Assembly: GCA_030067835.1 (NCBI GenBank)
Contig: CP092441.1
Location: 1,736,001-1,800,000 of the forward strand
Source of the DNA: Chakrabartyella piscis
GTDB lineage: Bacteria; Bacillota; Clostridia; Lachnospirales; Anaerotignaceae
Reading direction: 5' to 3'
DNA length: 64,000 nucleotides
Under the pieces are notes generated by a model. It was not told where the DNA came from, did no database searches, and saw only the letters and a list, made by a program, of their open reading frames with translations. Every line of letters begins with the position of its first letter. Position 1 is the first letter of the stretch. Made by a program: the position numbers and the translations under genes. Positions 59,493 through 64,000 of the stretch are shown piece after piece.

Positions 59493-60818
59493 TTAATCGT
59501 TATTGAGTGCTTGAATTGGAATCAAGTTAGATGCTCTCCAAGCTGGATAGAAACCAAAAATAGTTCCTGTTACAATGGCAAACATCAATGCCAAAAGTAC
59601 AGCTTCCAAAGACATAACCACAGTGATATCTGTATATTCCATCAAAGGGATTACTGCAAAGCTTACAAGAACCCCCAAAACGCCACCAATGACACCAATG
59701 GTATTTGCTTCCAATACAAACAGCATCAAAATATCAAATTTGCTGGTACCAATGGCTTTCAAAATACCGATTTCTCTTGTTCTTTCCTTAACAGAAACGA
59801 ACAATACATTCATAATACCAATACCACCAACAATGAATACGATTGCAGCAATTGCCATCAAAAGCATAGACAATGTATTTGCAGATTCCATAGCAGCATC
59901 CATAGTTGCACCAGCATCTTCAATGGTAAATGTGGTATCTGGGTTGGATTGTGCCAAAACTGCTGTGATATTTTCAATGATTTCTTCTACATAGGAAACA
60001 TCTGCTGCCAACAATGTGATTTGTGGGCTATAGTTTCGTTCAAAGATATATTTTTCTGCTGTGGAATATGCCATATAGATGGCTTCATCTGGGTTGACAT
60101 CTGCAACAATGGTACCCATTTGTCCCAAAACACCATCGATTACATAGTCACGTCCATCAATTTGAATCTTTTCATCATAAGCATCTTCCAAACTATCAAA
60201 CATATCCAAAGCCACAGAATATCCAATGACAACGGATCTACTTGTGGTTTCCAAGTCTGTTTCTGTGATAAAACTACCAACAACTGTATTCAAATTGCTG
60301 ATGGTTGCATAATTTGGCTCTGTACCAACAACTGTGTAATCATCGCCATCTTCCAAATCGCCACCTGTTACAGTGTGTTCTGCTGTTGCAGAAAGGGCTG
60401 CTGATGTGATATTTGGTACAAAGAACAAAATGTCTTCCATATTTTCTTCTGTCAAGGTGTTGTCATTTGCAGAAGCCAAAGCCTGAGCTGTTCTACTGGC
60501 AGAACTACTGCTACTGCCACCAGAGGATCTGGATTGACCGCCACCACTACTAGGACCACCGCCACTCATCATTGGCATACCGCCACCGCCACCCATCATA
60601 GCACCTTCTAAAGTAGAAACCCCTTCGGAAATGGTGATGGTACCCGCATTCAAAGTTTTGAATTGTTCTGCAACATCTTGCTTACCACCTTCACCAATGG
60701 CAATAACCATTACGATTGTGGCAGTCCCTACAATAATACCAAGGGAAGTTAGAAAAACCTTCCCCTTATTTTGTTTGATGTTAATGAGAACCAAACGAAG
60801 TAACTCAATTAGTTGCAT
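59493..60818 (-). CDS. MacB-type ABC transporter permease (FtsX domain)
   Basis: This is a 441-residue membrane protein with one N-terminal helix (FLTSLGIIVGTATIVMVIAIG), a large extracytoplasmic MacB periplasmic-like domain and three C-terminal helices. The FtsX signature is VKERTREIGILKAIGTSKFDIL, in the usual place after the second helix. The external domain carries an unusual Gly/Ser/Met-rich insertion (residues about 85-130, including MMGGGGGMPMMSGGG). The start at 60818 overlaps the adaptor gene by 14 bases, and upstream in-frame codons lie inside that gene. With the adaptor and ATPase it should form an exporter for a peptide, drug or envelope component. Confidence 0.9.
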   Translation of the reverse strand: MQLIELLRLVLINIKQNKGKVFLTSLGIIVGTATIVMVIAIGEGGKQDVAEQFKTLNAGTITISEGVSTLEGAMMGGGGGMPMMSGGGPSSGGGQSRSSGGSSSSSASRTAQALASANDNTLTEENMEDILFFVPNITSAALSATAEHTVTGGDLEDGDDYTVVGTEPNYATISNLNTVVGSFITETDLETTSRSVVIGYSVALDMFDSLEDAYDEKIQIDGRDYVIDGVLGQMGTIVADVNPDEAIYMAYSTAEKYIFERNYSPQITLLAADVSYVEEIIENITAVLAQSNPDTTFTIEDAGATMDAAMESANTLSMLLMAIAAIVFIVGGIGIMNVLFVSVKERTREIGILKAIGTSKFDILMLFVLEANTIGVIGGVLGVLVSFAVIPLMEYTDITVVMSLEAVLLALMFAIVTGTIFGFYPAWRASNLIPIQALNND

Positions 60819-62577
60819 TCTGAACCACCGCACTTTCAAGCAATACGATATCTCCTTCTTCCAAACCGGATAAGATTTCCACGTCGAATCCATCAGAGAA
60901 TCCAGTTGTTACTTCAACCACTTCCATATCACCTGTAGGCAACAAGCGAAGTACTGTTTGTTTGCCATTTTCTGTGGTAACACATTTACTGGAAATGAGC
61001 AAGGAATCGTTAACCGCTTCTTGGATAAAGGTTACATTACCTGTCATACCTTCGTAAACAACAATTTCATCATAATCTGTCAATTCGCAGTAGATGGTTA
61101 CTGTGTAACTTACAGTTGTGGAAATACCTGAAGATGGAGATACAGAAATTTTGCTTACAGTTGCTGGCAAAGCATATTCTTCATATGCGTCCAAAACCAC
61201 CAATGTATCCATACCCAATTCCACATCATTGATATCTTCTTGGTCGATGCTGACAACCAATTCCACAGCATCATCTTTACCAATGGTCATGATATCATTG
61301 TATGCATTGATATCACCAATATCTGCAACCGTCATAACATAACCATCACAAGGTGCTTGTACCAATTCTTCCAAAACATCAAATTCAAATTCATCCAAGT
61401 TTTCTTGTGCTTGTTCCACTTCAAGAGCTGCCAATTCCAATTCAATGTCAATTTGCAACAAAGTTGTTTCGTATACCAATTGTGCTGTATCACTTACGTA
61501 TACACCTTCTTGGTATGTGCTTTCGATTTCTGCTTCTGCAAGACTGATGGAATAGCTTTCTGCAAGCAATTCTTTTTGTTTCCAAGAAATTTCTGTTTCC
61601 AAATCGTCGATGAGATCTTCCATTTCATCAATCCAGTCTTCTTCTGCTTCAACGCTATCTTCTTCTGCAAGCTCAATCAAACGTTCGTAATCATCAATAT
61701 CGTCTTCGTAGCCCTCAATGGAATTGAGCAAACCAGACAAATCGTGGCTATAAGAAGGGAAACTACACCATGTACCACCAGATTCATATGTATAGGTACA
61801 AGTCAAAGCATGTTTGTACTCCACTTCGCACTGTGCAATTTTACTTTCCAACTTACCAATTTGGTATTCATATTCTTCAATTGCTTCATCTGCATCATAA
61901 CCTTCTGCAAGATCTTCTTCTGCATCTGCCAATTCTTTTTCCAAATCTGCAATTTCTTTTTCCAATGATTCATAAGTCAATTGCAAAGAAGCCAAATCGT
62001 AACCCATTTGGTATTCTGCTTTTGTACCACTCACAGAGTTGTTTTGCAAAGTAAGTGCTGCTTCCAAACGATCAATTTCTGCTTGTAATACCGCACTATC
62101 ATATTCTGTCTGTGCTGTTTTCAAAGCCAAAACCAAAGAATCGTATTCTTCATCAGCAGAATCGTATTTGCTATCATCGTAATCTTCGTCTTCTGGCAAA
62201 GTGCAATACGCAACAATGTCGCCTTCTTTGACATATTCACCAGCAGTTACAAACAATTCTTTGAGTTCAACTGCAAATTCAAAGGAAACTTCGATATCTT
62301 CCAATTGTGCTGTCCCCACTTCTGTTACCCCAACAACGATATCGCCACGAGTTACCACTTCTTCTTTGTATGTATTTTGCACTGTGCTAGTACCTGTACT
62401 GGTTGTTGCCTGATACCCCATAACACCTGCTGCTACAACTACCACTGCAACTGCACCACCTGCAACCGCTTTCATTTTTCTTTTTTGTGCAGCTTTATGC
62501 AAGCGCAACTGTGCTTCATTCATTTCTGCTTTCTTTGGCTTTTCTGCCTTATTTCCTTTGCCCAACAATTTCACCAT
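60805..62577 (-). CDS. HlyD/MacA-family periplasmic adaptor-like protein with long coiled coil
   Basis: This 590-residue protein has an N-terminal cytosolic basic segment, one membrane helix (AVAVVVVAAGVMGY) and a lipoyl-like half domain (VGTAQLEDIEVSFEFAVELKELF). A glutamate-rich coiled coil of more than 250 residues follows, then the second lipoyl half (VQAPCDGYVMTVADIGDIN) and beta-barrel domains. The family links the permease to envelope components. In a cell with a single membrane it may guide the substrate through the wall. The coiled coil is longer than in MacA and contains a few cysteines. AAGGAG lies five bases before the ATG at 62577. The gene is the first of the exporter operon. 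Confidence 0.88.
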   Translation of the reverse strand: MVKLLGKGNKAEKPKKAEMNEAQLRLHKAAQKRKMKAVAGGAVAVVVVAAGVMGYQATTSTGTSTVQNTYKEEVVTRGDIVVGVTEVGTAQLEDIEVSFEFAVELKELFVTAGEYVKEGDIVAYCTLPEDEDYDDSKYDSADEEYDSLVLALKTAQTEYDSAVLQAEIDRLEAALTLQNNSVSGTKAEYQMGYDLASLQLTYESLEKEIADLEKELADAEEDLAEGYDADEAIEEYEYQIGKLESKIAQCEVEYKHALTCTYTYESGGTWCSFPSYSHDLSGLLNSIEGYEDDIDDYERLIELAEEDSVEAEEDWIDEMEDLIDDLETEISWKQKELLAESYSISLAEAEIESTYQEGVYVSDTAQLVYETTLLQIDIELELAALEVEQAQENLDEFEFDVLEELVQAPCDGYVMTVADIGDINAYNDIMTIGKDDAVELVVSIDQEDINDVELGMDTLVVLDAYEEYALPATVSKISVSPSSGISTTVSYTVTIYCELTDYDEIVVYEGMTGNVTFIQEAVNDSLLISSKCVTTENGKQTVLRLLPTGDMEVVEVTTGFSDGFDVEILSGLEEGDIVLLESAVVQNATN

Positions 62578-62735
62578 TATCGCTCCTTCCATGTAAACGA
62601 AATTTCCATTGGTATCACTATATTCTCTAATTATGATATAATATTGATGAAATTGAGTTCTTTTGTTAAAATTTCATAAAATCGCATGTGTTCTCATCAA
62701 CATCTTGTGTTCAGATGTTCTTAAAATCATTTTTT

Positions 62736-64000
62736 TTACACTGGCAAAGTAAAAGTGAACAATACACCCTCTTTTTTGTTTTCTACAAAGCATTGACCCC
62801 CGTGTTTTTGCACAATGGTTTTTACGATATGTAGACCCAAACCAACATTGCCTTCTGCTGTTCTGGTGCGTGCTTTGTCTGATTTGTAGAAACTATCCCA
62901 AAGTCGAATCATATCTTCCTCTTGGATGAGATTTCCTTGGTTGTATACAGAAAAACGAATTGCATCTTCCACCTGTTCCAAATCAATTTGCATACTATCA
63001 CCTTCAGCTGTATGTGAAATACCATTGATGATAAAGTTGTTCATTGCCTGTTCAATATACTTTTCATCACCATTGTAGAGGATATTCTCCTGTATGTTCC
63101 ATGTTACCTTTAAATTTTCATACAATGGTTCCATTTTTCTTGCCATTTGCTCCACTGTATGGGAAATGGAGAACTCTGCAAATTGCAATTTTTCAATTCC
63201 ACTTTCAATTGCAGAAATTTCCAACATGCTTTTTACCATTTTGTTGAGATATTGTACTTCTTCTATGATGGTATCGCAATAGTATTCTCGATCTGCCACT
63301 TCGCCACAATATTTCAAATTTTCGCTATAAATTTGCAACAATGCCAGTGGTGTTTTCATTTCATGGGATACATTTGCAATAAACTCTTTTCGCATTTGCT
63401 CCACTTGCACCTGCATATCAATATCTTTTTGCAACTTGATATTGGCTTCATTCAAGTCAGAAATAGTTGTTTCCAAACGTTTGGACATAACATTGATGCT
63501 ACTGGATAAACTCGCTAACTCTTTTGTGCTGACTGTCTCATTGGTTCTTGCTGAAAAGTCCAATTCTGAAAGTTTCAAAGTAATTTGCTCCATTTCTTCA
63601 ATGGGTTGTGTGATGCTTTTTGCCAACAAAACCGAAATCACTATCCCAATCAACAAAACCACAGCAGAAATCACAGCACTGGAATTGGTGAAGAAACCAA
63701 TGCTATTTTGTATGGAATCCACAGGTAATGTAAGCAAAACAAAGTGCTCTTGTCCTTCAAATTCAAACACACCCTGTAAACGCAACACACCTCTTTGGGG
63801 ATTGTCCATCTCCTCTGGTGACTCTGTTTCTACCATAGGATCTGCTTCATAATCCTCCTGTGTCATTTCAACAGGTCTTGCTGCTGGCATAGGATACCTA
63901 TCGTTGTCACTGGTATTGCGACTGGTATATAGCACCTCATTGTCATTGAATATGGTGATTTGCAAATTGTGCGTAGACTCAAAATACATGACTCTTTCAG
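62736..64000 (-). CDS. sensor histidine kinase with HAMP domain (5' partial)
   Basis: The visible 417 or more residues comprise part of an extracellular sensor domain, a membrane helix (SAVISAVVLLIGIVISVLLA), a HAMP domain and a HisKA domain with the phosphorylated histidine in FIANVSHEMKTPLALL. A HATPase domain follows with SVYNQGN and GLGLHIVKTIVQKHGG as nucleotide motifs. The frame stays open through the window end, so the N-terminal helix and start lie outside. The architecture is that of VanS/ResE/BceS-type kinases. Placement just upstream of the exporter operon on the same strand, with the response regulator probably outside the window, suggests that it controls that operon. Confidence 0.88.
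   Translation of the reverse strand, partial: ERVMYFESTHNLQITIFNDNEVLYTSRNTSDNDRYPMPAARPVEMTQEDYEADPMVETESPEEMDNPQRGVLRLQGVFEFEGQEHFVLLTLPVDSIQNSIGFFTNSSAVISAVVLLIGIVISVLLAKSITQPIEEMEQITLKLSELDFSARTNETVSTKELASLSSSINVMSKRLETTISDLNEANIKLQKDIDMQVQVEQMRKEFIANVSHEMKTPLALLQIYSENLKYCGEVADREYYCDTIIEEVQYLNKMVKSMLEISAIESGIEKLQFAEFSISHTVEQMARKMEPLYENLKVTWNIQENILYNGDEKYIEQAMNNFIINGISHTAEGDSMQIDLEQVEDAIRFSVYNQGNLIQEEDMIRLWDSFYKSDKARTRTAEGNVGLGLHIVKTIVQKHGGQCFVENKKEGVLFTFTLPV

Overview
The window looks like chromosomal DNA of a low-GC, anaerobic, endospore-forming Clostridia. It contains a complete spoIIA operon (spoIIAA, spoIIAB, sigF) and a lactoyl-CoA dehydratase/propionate CoA-transferase cluster. The cluster proteins match from memory the sizes and key residues of the Clostridium (Anaerotignum) propionicum enzymes: a 524-residue CoA-transferase with Glu324, a 374-residue dehydratase beta subunit and a 259-residue activator with Cys125 and Cys164. 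An Anaerotignum-like propionate producer using the acrylate pathway is my best guess; this is inference. I see no rRNA, tRNA, CRISPR array, transposase or prophage.

Layout. 1-7.9 kb: end of an ABC substrate-binding gene, a lysA-guaD operon, a shortened KdpD/KdpE two-component pair and a MATE exporter divergent from a TetR regulator. 7.9-11.8 kb: homoserine dehydrogenase, alanine racemase and a degenerate 2-enoate-reductase-like protein. 11.9-18 kb: the acrylate operon lcdC-lcdA-lcdB-pct on the minus strand, divergent from a short formate/nitrite-transporter (FNT) channel. 18-26.6 kb: zapA, a U32 protease, an FtsW/RodA protein and a class B PBP, then ferritin, a CorC-like CBS protein and a conserved barrel protein. 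26.7-31 kb: csoR with a metal P-type ATPase, and marR with a second MATE exporter, each with a clear palindromic operator. 31.3-36 kb: mscL and sbcDC. 36-42.5 kb: a flavin oxidoreductase, a PfkB sugar kinase, a pair of small DMT-type permeases, a nucleoside phosphorylase and an amidohydrolase. 41.5-48.6 kb: an unusual three-gene operon formed by a 1613-residue multidomain protein, a lactate/malate-dehydrogenase-like protein and a flavodoxin-like protein. 48.7-55.7 kb: two nucleoside hydrolases and a BMP-type nucleoside ABC transporter. 56-57.5 kb: spoIIA. 57.8-64 kb: a MacAB-like efflux operon carrying a Met-rich repeat lipoprotein, preceded by a sensor kinase cut by the window end.

How the parts fit. 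The acrylate genes would convert lactate (or alanine by way of pyruvate and lactate) to acryloyl-CoA and propionate. The FNT channel may move lactate, propionate or formate across the membrane. Guanine deaminase, the phosphorylase, two hydrolases, the ribokinase-like enzyme and the BMP/ABC importer together form a dispersed nucleoside scavenging capacity.

Intergenic DNA holds two long structured elements (31043-31321 and 38527-38760) and at least five copies of a short hairpin flanked by GTAGGG. The strongest candidate for undescribed biology is the giant multidomain protein with its two dinucleotide- or flavin-binding partners (41467-48584). The acrylate cluster with its degenerate enoate-reductase paralogue and FNT channel comes second.
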